This document shows, piece by piece, positions 39,702-51,022 of a stretch of DNA of 64,000 nucleotides. The position numbers and the translations under genes were made by a program. Each line of letters starts with the position of its first letter. Position 1 is the stretch's first letter. The notes under the pieces were generated by a model. It saw nothing but the letters and a program-made list of their open reading frames with translations. It made no database searches and was not told the DNA's origin. The DNA is from Channallabes apus (Eukaryota; Chordata; Actinopteri; Siluriformes; Clariidae): the NCBI GenBank assembly GCA_030522415.1, contig CM060131.1, forward strand, positions 7,999,703 to 8,063,702, given 5' to 3'.

Positions 39702-40715
39702 ATGGAGAATGCTTCCTCCTCATCCTCAGGTCTCCCTTCCTGCACCTACAGTGAGGATTTTAAGCGCATCCTCCTCCCTGTAGTGTACAGCGTGGTCTTT
39801 GTCCTCGGCTTGCCACTTAACTGCGCTGTCATCCTTCACCTGTGGGGAACCAGACATTCCCTGACTCGTACCAAGATCTACACGCTGAACCTGGCTGCAG
39901 CTGACTTATTGTATGTGTGCTCGCTCCCTCTGCTGATCTACAACTATGCAAGTCGAGACTACTGGCCCTTTGGAGAGTTGACATGCCGGTGGGTACGTTT
40001 TCAGTTCTACAGCAACCTGCATGGGAGCATCCTTTTTCTCACCTGTATCAGCGTTCAGCGTTACCTGGGCATCTGCCATCCGCTGTCCCCGTGGCTCAGA
40101 AGAGCAGGACGTAAGCTGGCGTGGGCTGTTTGTGCCAGTGTCTGGGTCATTGTAGCACTTATGTGTGCACCTACGTTCGAATTCGCAGCGACAGGCACCC
40201 AGAGAAACCGTACTGTGTGTTACGAGCTGAGTGTGCCTGAACGCTCACAGCAGTATTACCCATACGGCATGGCCCTCACCTGCCTGGGTTTCCTATTGCC
40301 CTTTATGGTCATTGTTGTGTTGTACTGCAAGATGGCGCGGGTTCTGTGCCAACCAGATGACGCCAGCGTTAAAGCAGCCAAAGAGAAGAAGTACAAAGCT
40401 GTGAGGATGATTGCCATTGTGGTGCTAGTGTTCGCCATCAGCTTCCTGCCGTTCCACGTAACCAAAACTATGTACCTGTTAGTGAGGACCATGCCCGATG
40501 CCTCGTGCCAGCTTCGGAACCTTTTATCGGTGGTGTATAAGAGTACGAGACCGTTTGCCAGCATGAACAGCGTGCTCGATCCCATCCTTTTCTACTTCAC
40601 ACGGCCCAAATTCAGACGTGGAACACGCACCATGCTGCTCAGGATCACTACATTTAGAGACACCAGAAAACCAAAAACGCGAATATCACAAAATGTACTA
40701 AACAAGAAATCATGA
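39702..40715 (+). CDS. p2ry6: P2Y6/P2Y3-like G-protein-coupled nucleotide receptor
   Basis: A 337-residue class A GPCR in one exon, the usual size for P2Y receptors. Family members sense extracellular nucleotides; mammalian P2Y6 prefers UDP and signals through Gq. Seven hydrophobic segments are visible, TM1 at about 25-47 and TM7 ending in DPILFYF (293-299). Family marks are LNLAAADLLYVCSLPLLIYNY (62-82), HGSILFLTCISVQRYLGICHP (107-127), TGTQRNRTVCY (164-174), FLPFHVTKT (248-256) and KSTRPFASMNSVLDP (280-294). Cys95 and Cys173 should form the TM3-ECL2 disulfide, and Cys14 and Cys269 the N-terminus-ECL3 one. N-glycosylation sequons lie at Asn3 and Asn169. A tract ending CTCTCTTTTAG (to 39678) is a splice acceptor 23 nt before the ATG. 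Naming between P2Y6 and the bird P2Y3 form is uncertain, but the neighbour arhgef17 supports P2RY6. Confidence 0.93.
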   Translation: MENASSSSSGLPSCTYSEDFKRILLPVVYSVVFVLGLPLNCAVILHLWGTRHSLTRTKIYTLNLAAADLLYVCSLPLLIYNYASRDYWPFGELTCRWVRFQFYSNLHGSILFLTCISVQRYLGICHPLSPWLRRAGRKLAWAVCASVWVIVALMCAPTFEFAATGTQRNRTVCYELSVPERSQQYYPYGMALTCLGFLLPFMVIVVLYCKMARVLCQPDDASVKAAKEKKYKAVRMIAIVVLVFAISFLPFHVTKTMYLLVRTMPDASCQLRNLLSVVYKSTRPFASMNSVLDPILFYFTRPKFRRGTRTMLLRITTFRDTRKPKTRISQNVLNKKS

Positions 40716-40971
40716 ATGACGTGACACATAAAAGCATGTTCCCATCCAGGTGTAGTATCTACTGAAGAAGAGTTCCAACACTCTTCTGAGCATGAACTTC
40801 ACCATTTCTGGCTGTTGTGAAATAAATAATGCAAACATCTTAGTTAATCACAATACTAAGCATGGACTAATAAGTCCACAGTTATTCATAAAACATTCCT
40901 TATGATAAAAAAATCAGGGCTTAAAAAACTAAATATATAAGAATAAAAATATAAGAATATATATATTTATA

Positions 40972-41035
<64 letters not shown>

Positions 41036-41241
41036 CAGAGTCAGACAAAAAATGTAAACACACTTCAGGATAAAAACAACTTGTATTGCTATCAGTTATA
41101 TAGTGATATATCTCATAATATTATGAATATTATATTAATGTAATATATTCAATTCAATTCAATTCAATTTTATTTATATAGCGCTTTTAACAATGGTCAT
41201 TGTCTCAAAGCAGCTTCACAAAAATTAAAGAAATTTAACAA

Positions 41242-41296
<55 letters not shown>

Positions 41297-42545
41297 ATAA
41301 ATAAAAAAAATTATAATAGAAAATAAATAAATAAAAACAAATAATAATAATAATTATAGAAAAGAAAATAATTCGAAGTGTGGATGTGTGAGAAAAATGT
41401 GCAGATAATAATCATATACATCATACTATTTTTCTTTTCCTGAAGTGTGTATACATTTTTGGCCAGACTCACAATGTTTTCATCCACTGTGTTACAATAG
41501 TACTTCTGATATTATATTGAAACCAGTCCTATATTTATAAAATGTGAAAAAATATTATGTTTGTCTCATCATGTACTTCATCAAAATAAATATCTATCTG
41601 GACAGAAATGTAGACTTGTCACATTTGCATAAAGCACTAGAATTAAAAAGCATGAGAATTAAAAGTACTATTTTAATTTACAGATTTTATGAATTATAAT
41701 CCCACTACAAGTGTAACTGTTAATAACTGTGAATGGCACTATGTATAACTTCAGCCACTAGATGGTGGTATTTACCAGAAATAGCTGGTAGCAGTAACCT
41801 ACACACTTAGCTGCTCTGTACTTCCTTTTACAAGTCTGTATACAATGAGAAAATATGATTGAATCTATAATACACTTAGATGGGCTGCACTGTATGAATT
41901 CCTGAATAAGATATGAAGACCTAATAATTTGCACTCTTGTTTTGACCATGTGACGATGTTGTTACACTTCTGACTTATAGTACAGCAAAATGTGTATAGC
42001 TGTTGAAAAGACATTGGTAGTGTAAATGCTGTGAAGCCAGTGAGAATATGACTAATTTGTGAAGCTGTCAGGTGTCTTGCAGTTTTGTGAAACGTTGTTA
42101 AAACTGTTGTTTGTGCTGTATTTTCATGTCAAGTGTTAAATGTGAATTTATTTTAAAACTATAGAAATAGACATCACTGTGTTATTACCTGACTGGATAT
42201 TAATCTAATTTAACTGTAACTTTTCCCCCGTGTCAGGCCACAATGGTTGCTCATGCCTGCTTTGCAAATGTCCTTAGACATAAGTTATCTAAACTTTGCA
42301 CTAATACACAGTATTAAAAATAATAAAACTACTAGAAGTTGTTTTTATTTCCATGGCTTGTGTTTTCAGGTGTATTATATGTATATACAATGAATGAGGA
42401 AACACAATAAAATCGAATAATTGCAAGCAGACGCCTCAGAGCACTGGGTCTCCTGTTCAATCCTGAAATCGTGTAGAATTCCTGTAAGCGTTATTACAGT
42501 GTTCGCATGGGTTTTCTAATTTCCTTCCAACATATATAACATGCT
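40716..42545 (+). other. Presumed 3' UTR and downstream sequence of the P2Y receptor gene
   Basis: AT-rich sequence with possible polyadenylation signals (ATAATAAA near 42321; CACAATAAAATC near 42405); the true end cannot be seen. It contains a GT microsatellite (40976-41034), a reverse-oriented LINE/SINE 3' tail (41149-41222: AATTC repeats, TTATTTATATAGCGC, CAATGGTCATTGTCTCAAAGC), and poly-A followed by TA repeats (41240-41290). Confidence 0.5.
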
Positions 42546-42690
42546 AGTAGGTAGCTACGCAAAGTCTGTGAATGTGTATGAATGGTAACATTTAATTGGC
42601 TGGCATCCTATCCAGGCAATATTCCTGCTACTCAGTGTTCTCTGGATAGGCTCCAAAATCACTGATTAAATGAGTGGTGATGAACAAATG
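42546..42690 (+). mobile_element. Degraded SINE 3' fragment
   Basis: AATTGGCTGGCATCCTATCCAGG and TTCTCTGGATAGGCTCCAAAATCACTGATTAAATGAGTG follow the SINE 3' consensus with many changes. An AAT tract follows at 42711-42736. Confidence 0.6.
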
Positions 42691-43009
42691 GGTAATTGTA
42701 AAAAAAAAAAAATAATAATAATAATAATAATAATAATTGTACATTTCATTATTACAGACAACTATCCAATTTATTGTACCTGTATAGTACTCGTGGCAAT
42801 GAGAAGGAATGCAGAAAAATAATCTCAACGTATAATGTAACTACCTGTTTTTTCCCCTTTAAATCTTGAAAGTGGACAGTGCAGCATAAAATAACCAAGA
42901 TATGTCACAATATTGTGCATCTATTTGCTCATCTTCAGTAACCTTTTTATCCTGGTAAGTGTGGTGGATCAACACAGGAAAACTAGTGGAGAAGCTAGTT
43001 TTATCGCAT

Positions 43010-43850
43010 GGCAGGCTTTTTAATCAGTGGGAGGAAACCAGAGATGTCAGAGGAAACCATGCAATGTAGGCACAGGGGAGAACAGGAATACACTGAAGAT
43101 GGGAAATGTGCAAATATGAGAAATAAAAAGAAAAATGCTAAAATGTCACCACTGAGGAGGGCAATGAACCCAGGTTCAATGGCCTGTGTGTGTAAAGAAA
43201 AATGCAGGACATTTGTTTCCATGGTTTACTTTCAAGACACAGAGGGTAAACACAAACCTTAATGGAAATCAATAGAATTTGAATTCATTCATTTTACACT
43301 GAGTATATTTTGACCTTCATTTCCTAGGATGTAAATCACATCACACTTTTATGCTATGTTCATGCATGCGAAACTGCAGGCAACTGTGGTCCATATCTAA
43401 TTAATGACCAAATAAAAAAATTAATTTCCCTTCGTAAAATGTTTATGTTTTCAAATGTGACCAATGTCTGAACAGATCACGCTTCTCCACGGATCCACCA
43501 GTGCAAAGAAACACATGTGGCACATGATGCCTTCAAACCTCAAAGGACATGTGATTCTGCCTCTTCTTTCATTTAAGTTTCTAATTTCTCGATACTTTAC
43601 TTTTAAACATTTGGTTTCCCTTTCCTTTGGAACACTGCAGCGAGGTTCTCCTGTGGCCAGGTTTTGATATGTCTTCAAAAACAAAGATGTTAAGCGATAC
43701 TCTTACTCACTCACTCACTATATTGTTTTATTCTGTATACATGGTCAGGGGGACCTGGAGCCTATCCTAGGCGGGAGTAAACCCTGGACATCACTGGCCA
43801 CGCACACATACAAACACTACAGGCAATTTACTATCCTGCCACTGACATCA
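43010..43850 (-). mobile_element. Two old SINE fragments between the two host genes
   Basis: Bases 43025-43180 keep GTGGGAGGAAACCAGAG, the GGGGAGAACA block and AATGAACCCAGG. Bases 43700-43840 keep CTCACTCACTCACTAT, GGGGGACCTGGAGCCTATCC and AAACCCTGGACA. Both are reverse-oriented and heavily diverged. The spacer between them is non-coding. Confidence 0.6.
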
Positions 43851-44078
43851 TCAACTATCCTTCATTCTCATTTTTATTACTTTTTTTTTTAATTGGGATA
43901 AAGCAGGATTTAGGAGAGGGAGGATGTAGGAAGAATTTGATTGCATGCTTTGATTTCTTTTATTTTATGCTGTTCACACTGCTATGGGAAAAACAGATCT
44001 GAGACTCATATGGGGTAAAAAAAAAAAAAAAAAAAAAAAAAGTTTTGGGCCACTTTTCCCTCCAGTACGAACATATCT

Positions 44079-44112
<34 letters not shown>

Positions 44113-44289
44113 CCTCCGAATGTGCATTTTCCCATCAGAGAGGAAGCTCAGTTCTTCTTCCCCCATTACCCCAGGGGCTCTTACTCTCCCCCTTCCCCAT
44201 ACTCAGTCCCGCCCTCCCTCACTCACTCCCACCAGCCATTTAGGCATGCAAAACACACACACACAAAACACAGCACATAAGTCAACTTT
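43851..44289. other. Intergenic interval with poly-A and (GT)n
   Basis: An A tract lies at 44018-44041 and a GT microsatellite at 44082-44111. From about 44150 the sequence becomes C-rich, with CCCGCCC (44208-44214), a GC-box-like site near the start of arhgef17. Confidence 0.6.
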
Positions 44290-44716
44290 AATGATGTGTG
44301 GATCATCATCAGGTTGAGCAGACTGGAGTCGGGGAGAAAGATGCGTCCGCGCAGAGACGCTCTCAGCTTCCGAAATGGGAATCACTTCGAGGACGCAACT
44401 TTCCGCGGAGTTCAACAAGTTGGACGGTTTACTGCTCAGACTTTGAGCCTCTTTTCCTGCTCCATGGATGGAAACCAAGCGGAAGGAAAGCAAAGCTGGG
44501 AAACTCGCGCTGTGTCAGGTTCGCGTCACGTTTGCTTTGTGGAGGGAAAGATTGAGGCGGGACAATGGGCACGCGCGGTTAGTTTTGTTTATGTTTGGTA
44601 AAAGTGTCAACAACAACAACAACAACAATAAAAAAAAAAAGTTTGTGGATCTATCGATGAACTAAAAACAAGCTAAATAACGAGGGACGAAAAAAAAAAA
44701 AAAAAAAAAGGACGCG
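44290..44716 (+). promoter_or_regulatory. CpG-rich promoter/5' UTR of arhgef17
   Basis: CpG density rises sharply (ATGCGTCCGCGCAGAGACGC at 44340, TTTCCGCGGAG, ACTCGCGC, GGCACGCGCGG) and continues into the start of the coding exon, which is typical of a CpG-island promoter. No TATA box is evident. An in-frame TAA at 44663-44665 and a long A tract (44691-44709) precede the ATG, so no upstream coding extension is possible in this exon. The transcription start was not located. Confidence 0.6.
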
Positions 44717-47700
44717 ATGGCGGAGAAGGAGACGCAGAGCAAATCTGCGGTGTACCGGAGTGTGTCTTTCAAAAAGCTGCACAGTTGGAAGGCCAGAAAA
44801 AGCGGAGGTCCGGGAGCCGAGGAGGATCAGCGCCACGGCTCGGAGGATCCGGAGACTGGAGCAGCCCTTCCCCCTCCGGCTGCACCGCTCTCGGATATGC
44901 GCAGTGCTGCTGCTGTGGCGAGAAAAGTTTCCAAAATCTCCTCAGCCAGCCTCTCGAGGGCAGAGCCGAGAACGGGCTCCACTCATAGCATTTCACCCTC
45001 AGTCCGTCAGCTCTCGGAAAAGTTTGGAACAAACACAAACTCAGGCAGCAGCACTTCTTCTTCTTCAGTTCTTTCACCCAGGATTAGATCTCCAGATGGA
45101 TCATCTCCCCAGGACGTTTCGGGATGTCTCCCTGATCAGAGCAAAGATCCTTCAGGAACGCTGAGCGAAAACCTTCTGGATCATAAGTGTCAAGAGTCTG
45201 TCTCTGGCTCGGATTCGGATAGGGCTCGTAAACCGAGGGTTCGAAAGATCGGAAGCGGCACGAAGGCAGGTAAGAGTGGTATTTCTGGAATCGGTAATAG
45301 CTCTGACAGCTTTAGTGGTAACGCTTTCAATTCAGAAGATGATATTTCTGTCCTAGGAATTTCACCTAGCAAGCCTCATCGCCGCCATCGCTCCTCCCAG
45401 GCTGAAACTATCCATGTCGATTCGAGCTGGCCGAGCGTGACAAAGATCAGAGAGCTTTTTGGGGATGGTGACAGAAAGAAGCACAAGTCGTTGTCAGATG
45501 GAGAGGATTTAAAATCTGACGACTACCACTTTTACCGTTTCTACCGCCGAAAACACAGCAACACTTCCTCGGACAAGAGCGACAGGCAGTCGCCACTGCA
45601 GCCGACAGGACACTGGAAAGATACGAACAGCTCAGATCATGATGCGAACAGACATCAGGGTATGGACCTTGCTTTTAACACAGAACAGCATTTTCATGAT
45701 GGTGAACTGAACTTCGTGACAAGACACCTGTCGACAGATAGAAGTCGAGTCGAGACCCAGAAAAGTAGTGACCTCCGATCCACTCCACCCACCCCTCCAC
45801 CTCGCAGTAGTTCTGTTGCACTGCCTCTCAGGTCTCATTCGAATGCTTTCAGCGAGCAGCTGCAGGAGCAGAGACAGAGGGCGAAGCAGCCGCAGCCATC
45901 AGATAGTTTGCATTCCTCACATAGTTCCTTCAAACCACAGACGGGCTCCTCCGTGGAACCGGTCAGCGCTCATGAAAGATTGAGCTCTGGAGAAGAGGAG
46001 GACGAGTCTGGAGGGCAGACAGGTAGAAAATCACTCTCATTTATGCACAGCGGTGAAGGAATTGGCACACACATTTCAAAGAACAAGCATGATGCCTGGA
46101 CAAAACTCTCACATAGATCTTCAGGTAGTGAGGAAGACAGTCCAGCAGGATTAACTCATCAGGTTCGACGTCGTTCTTTGAGAAAAAAGAAGAAAAGTAA
46201 TTGTAGTAGAGAGAATGAGGAGTCTGATGACAGTGATAACCAGTATGTAATGATGGAGCACCTGGAGCGCCACCAGCGTTCGTGTGATTCCCAGATGGAG
46301 GGACGTAGGATTGACAGCTTGCAGGATAAGGGCTGCTTTAGTGGGCAGATATGGGAAAAAGGGCACACACCTCGATGTTCCTCTGGGGTTCAGGACAGTT
46401 ATAGACATCTTTGTAAAGCTTCTGAGGGACAAGTTGGCACCAGTAATGTTCCATTTGTATCACGTGTGTCAAAGGTAAAAATTCCCTCATTTCTCTCCAC
46501 CCCCTTGGGGTCACGCTGTAACAGCAGATATTCTAGCACAGAGACTCTGAAGGCTGAAGATCTCATGAGTTCATCATCCAGCAGAGCTTCATCTTCTGTC
46601 CTAAGCAAAACATATCATGGCAATGCTACGATGTACCGCTCACCTAGTTTTGGGCATGGGGACAATTTTTCTCGTGCCCCAGTCCGTGTTCATTCGCGGG
46701 TAGTGCCTACTTTGAATCAGGGAGAAGGCATTTCTAATTCTGCAGAGAACAGACTAGAATGCCATACTGTTAGTCATGAAAAAGATAAAAACAGAATATC
46801 AATGTCAAATCCTGACATTGCTTCAGAAACTCTGTCACTGCTGAGTTACCTGAAAACTGATTTGTCTGAGCTAAGGATGAAAAAGAAAGGCCAGGATGGT
46901 GAGGAAAGTCTAAACTCCAGCCTTCAGGGTGCTACAAATGCATCAACTATGTACAGAATGGGCTCAAGACCTTTAGGTTTGAACACTAGAAGGCCCTCAC
47001 TGAAGGACCTCACTGCTACTTTGAGGAGAACCAAATCTTTCACTTACTCAGAGAAACCAGTAGTGTCAGCTACGAGGAGTTCCTCAGAACAAAGACTGGA
47101 CTGTGAAAGTGATGGAGATCGAGTAGTAATCTCTGATAGAGAGGTGGAGAGTGATGATTGCAGAGGTTATTATGACTATGAAGAACCAATGCCAACCCCG
47201 TTACAAGATCGCTATGTTCAAGAAGCAAGACAGGTAATAAGGGATATTTGTAAAATGAGCGCTAACAAGGATTATGATGATGATGATGATGATGATGAGG
47301 ATGATATTGCAGGTTTTAAAAGAAATGGGAATTCTGACATGGTGGAAGATGATAAAGAAACTAATAAGCAAGTGGAGAGGACAGAAGGACAGAGTGTAGA
47401 TACTGTAAACAAAAAACAGGCTGTTGGAGAAAGTGGAAAATATTTACCAATGGGAAATTCAGAGGAGAACATGTTTGGAGATAAATCATTGGATGAACTT
47501 TCAGGACATGAATCAAGTATGACAGATGAAGGAATTGTCACAGAGCCAGAGGCTGGTTCATATGGAGGACTGTCCTCCGGCACAGACTTGCTAGGCCAAA
47601 CACTCATGGCTTGGACTCAGTCTGGACTATATGAGGAACAGTCATCCAACATGATGCAAGAGAATTCTCTTTCCACTCCTGCCCCCGCTGTGAGGACAGA

Positions 47701-48979
47701 ATATGAGGCAGTAGCTATAGGAGGAGATGTAAGCATCAGTAAAAATGTAAACCAGGCTTCTTTAGAGGCTCCAGCTACCCCCAGCGCTCTTCGAAGGCGG
47801 AGAAAATTCTCCTCATCTGCCAACAATGGTTCAGATGCCAGCAATGGCAGTAATGGGGAGTCAAATGGCGAGTCTGCTTACCGCTCTCTCAGTGATCCTA
47901 TGCCACATCGAAGTCGCTCTGTGGCAGAGGATGGCAATAACAGCTTTTCCGTGGACAGCAACCTGCTTGGCTCACTCTCTCTAAACTCTAAGGTGGGTGT
48001 AAGTGCAGATTCCTGTGCAGCGGATCTGTCAGAATGTACTGGCAGCGCAGCTAGTGACCTGTCGGTGTATAGTGACTCTCTGCGGGATTATAGCACCGTG
48101 ATACAGAGCATAGTTCATGAACCTGGTGCTATGGACAAACTCATCGACGAGAAGGCAAATGGAAAAGCAGTGAAAAAGAAGAGTTTTAGTGACCCCAGCA
48201 GACGAGGAGAACTGATTTCCCCATCCATTGAGGTCCAGAAGCATCCTAATGAAACTATTAACGAGTTGGAACAACCCATTCCTCCTTCCAGCAGTGAGCC
48301 GATCTTGTCAGAGCAAAGAGATGAGCTATGGGAGCTGAAAAGTGAGCAATGTCAGCTGTATTCCAACAGAAGGTCTAGATCCCAATCAGAGCATGTTTTA
48401 CCCTGTCAACTTGACAATGGCGATGAGAATGTGGCCAACGAGGAGTCAAAGTTCCCCTTTGACCCGAAGCTCGCTCAGGTGTTGTCTCCTTGCATAAGTC
48501 GTCGTGGGTACAAGAAACGCATACATAGAGTCACACATCAGCAGTCTTGTGATGATGTGGACCAATTAGAGGAGCATCAAGAGGACCAAACCTGTGAAGG
48601 TCATCTGGATCCTTCTAAGTCCAACCTGCCTCAACCTCCTATACCTAAAATAAGGCCGAAACATGTACGCCATGCCAGTGAACCTGCAACATTTGTGCCC
48701 ATTACACCATCTAACCAGCAGCGTAGCTCTATTAAGAGCCCTGAAACCCAACAACTCTCAAGACACCGGCAAGGAGAGGGGACTCCATCTTTGGAGGATG
48801 TGACGGAACAATACATCCTGGCCTTGAATACACCCGATGGGTCTTCAGACACCCCTGCTGATGAAGCTGTTGTGGAAGGTACCAGCTCTGTTCCTGCAAC
48901 AGCCACCACTGACCCAAAACTGCAGAGGAAGTCCAGTGATGAGCTGACCCAGGCCCCTCTCAAAACCAAACCACGAGTG
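44717..48979 (+). CDS. arhgef17: arhgef17 (Rho guanine nucleotide exchange factor 17 / TEM4), large first coding exon, partial
   Basis: ARHGEF17 activates RhoA-type GTPases at actin and adhesion sites. This exon encodes 1,421 residues of its long, disordered, Ser-rich N-terminal region; the DH, PH and C-terminal propeller-like parts lie beyond the window. Blocks recognised from the vertebrate protein: YRSVSFKKL (13-21), SPSVRQLSEKF (about 95), WPSVTKIRELFG (about 240), RYSSTETLK (about 605), SNPDIASETLSLLSYLKTDL (about 696), PSLKDLTATLRRTKSF (about 760), DRYVQEARQV (about 832), SSMTDEGI (about 933), FSVDSNLLGSL (about 1077), KKKSFSDPSRRGEL (about 1153), FDPKLAQVLSP (about 1247), RHASEPATFVPI (about 1318) and SLEDVTEQYILALN (about 1358). 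Many R-x-x-S-x-S/E/D sites suggest kinase or 14-3-3 control (inference). The ATG has G at -3 and +4. The exon ends after KPRV at a GTAGGT donor (48980); the open frame continues to 49051 only into intron. Confidence 0.95.
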
Positions 48980-50163
48980 GTAGGTGACATTTATCTTAGC
49001 TTGTTTGAGTCTGATGTTTATATGATGCTGGTACATGACTTAAATATGTAAGTATTAAATGTGTGGTGGTGCATGTATCTGCTGAACAATGAAGGCTAAA
49101 CTTAAATTCACTAGTTACAAATGACCTGTTGTAAATAGATTGTTGGACTGCATTAGAGCAAGGATGGGATGAATCAATCATACTGCACTGTAGAGTGCTT
49201 GGGGCTACCTTTTGGAGCAGTGTGTGCATGTGTGTCGGACGTGTTATTCATGCCTGATGGTTTCTTTTTGTGAAACCTATTGCCTCAGAATCCAGTGAAG
49301 TGCCTTTATGGCACCAAATCTGTTTTTGTCTGTGATTAGCTGCAAACATTGGACCAGATCTGTTTCTTCAGAGTTTTGTTCCTTCTATTCCTTTGCTTAG
49401 TATGAATGTATGCCTTTTTATGTATGCATACGCGTTTCTGATATGCTCCATATGCCTCACTTTCTTCAGTGTGACAGCATACTTTTTTTTTTTTTTTTTT
49501 TTCCCCCCTAGCTCTTTGAAAAGTCATGCTCATTCTTTCCTGGCATGTTTTGAGCAGATCATTTTACCTCCTTGTGTATTTAGATAACAATTTAGCTCAG
49601 GGAACAGTTTTTAATGTATTAACATTTCTAATGACTGCCTAGCTGCCGGTCCTCTGAAATGTTCTCAATATATTTTAGATTGAACAGCACATTGCGCTTG
49701 GGTTATATATATAAATTGAGATTTATTGCAAAGTGTTACAGGTTTTCAGAGATTAGTTTCTTTTTGTGTATTTATAATGAATCCACCCTTTTGTAGGATA
49801 AAGCGAAATTTCATTCTGCTAGGTCTTTTAGCACCTTTTATGGTTATTTTGTTTTGTGTGTGTGTGTGATGCTGAAATTCGGGCTGATGATTATGATGGG
49901 TGCTAATGAATTACTTTGATTAATACCGAGTTGCTTAGCTATGATACCCTGGTTGCAGTTGCTTTTTATGTTTTTAATGAAGTTATTATGACCTAGATAA
50001 GAGTTAAAATGCCTTGCTGACCTTGACTTTCAGCTTGGATAATTTGGTCCGAGTCATCATTCACAGGAGTCTCTCTGTCTCCTACAAGCATGCACACTTG
50101 GTTTAAGGCAAAAACTAGGGCACACTTACAGTAGTCTGGTTGCAGAAAGAAACACTGTAATGT

Positions 50164-50290
50164 AGGTCTGCACAATATGATGAAAAATTCACATTGCGAT
50201 TATGTTAACACATTTCGATTAAGATTTAAAACTGCGATATTTGCCTATTAAGTGTCCCATTTTGTAATCAAACATACACAATATACATAA
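50164..50290 (+). mobile_element. hAT-type terminal remnant
   Basis: TAGGTCTGCACAATATGATGAAAAATTCACATTGCGATTATG resembles the TAGGGCTGCACGAT ends of fish hAT elements. The other end is not seen, perhaps because the Tc1-like element next to it inserted here. Confidence 0.45.
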
Positions 50291-50295
50291 TATAA

Positions 50296-51022
50296 ATAAA
50301 TAATATAAAAACGTATTCGCTCGTCTGCCTTCGCATGCATATGAATTTCGGTAACATTATATTCAAATCCATAGGGTTTAATATGATGTTGGAATGTGAA
50401 GGTTTAGGAGGGTGAAGCGCATTTGTGAGATCAGACACTGTTGTTGGACTACAGTTAGACCAGATGAATTCTTCCACACCAAACTCTCTCAGTATTTATG
50501 GACCTTGCTTTGTGCACCGGTGCGCAGTCATGTTGAAAGGGCATGAAATTGTCCAAAATGTTTGGTATGCCGAAGCATTTAGAGTTCCTATCGCTGGAAG
50601 TAAGGGACCGAGACCAACTCCTAAAAAACAGCTCCACACCTGTTCCAACATGACTGTGCACTAGTGCACAAACCAAGGCCCATAAACACATGGATGGAAG
50701 AACTTGACTGGCCTGCACAGGGTCCTGACCTCAACCCAATCGGGATGAATTAACACCCTTGGGATGAATTAGAGCAGAGATTGCGAGCCAGGTTTTCTCA
50801 TCCAGCATCAGCGTCTGACCTCACAAATATGGAAGAATGGTCAAAAATTCCCATTAACACACTCCTAAAACTTGTAGAAAGCCTTCCCAGAAGAGTGGAA
50901 GCTGTTATAGCTGCAACGGGTGGGCAACCATCATATTAAACCCAATGGATTATGATTTGGATGTTACTTAAGTTCATATGCATGTGAAGGCCGGCGAGCA
51001 AATTCTTTTGGCAATATAGTGT
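50296..51022. mobile_element. Internally deleted Tc1-like element with an internal fold-back
   Basis: The left end (CGTATTCGCTCGTCTGCCTTCGCATGCATATGAA, 50312 onward) and the right end (TTCATATGCATGTGAAGGCCGGCGAGCAAATTCTTTTGGCAATATAGTG) are inverted repeats of a common fish Tc1 family. The right half keeps the transposase tail (CAGGGTCCTGACCTCAACCC, the GPDLNP motif; then GGGATGAATTAGAGCAGAGA). Bases 50495-50538 and 50643-50686 are imperfect inverted repeats of about 44 bp. Confidence 0.85.

Noticed and set aside
48980..49051. The last 24 codons of the arhgef17 open frame as the true C terminus
   Set aside because: A GTAGGT donor lies exactly where the vertebrate protein continues into the next exon (after KPRV), and the residues beyond do not match the family.
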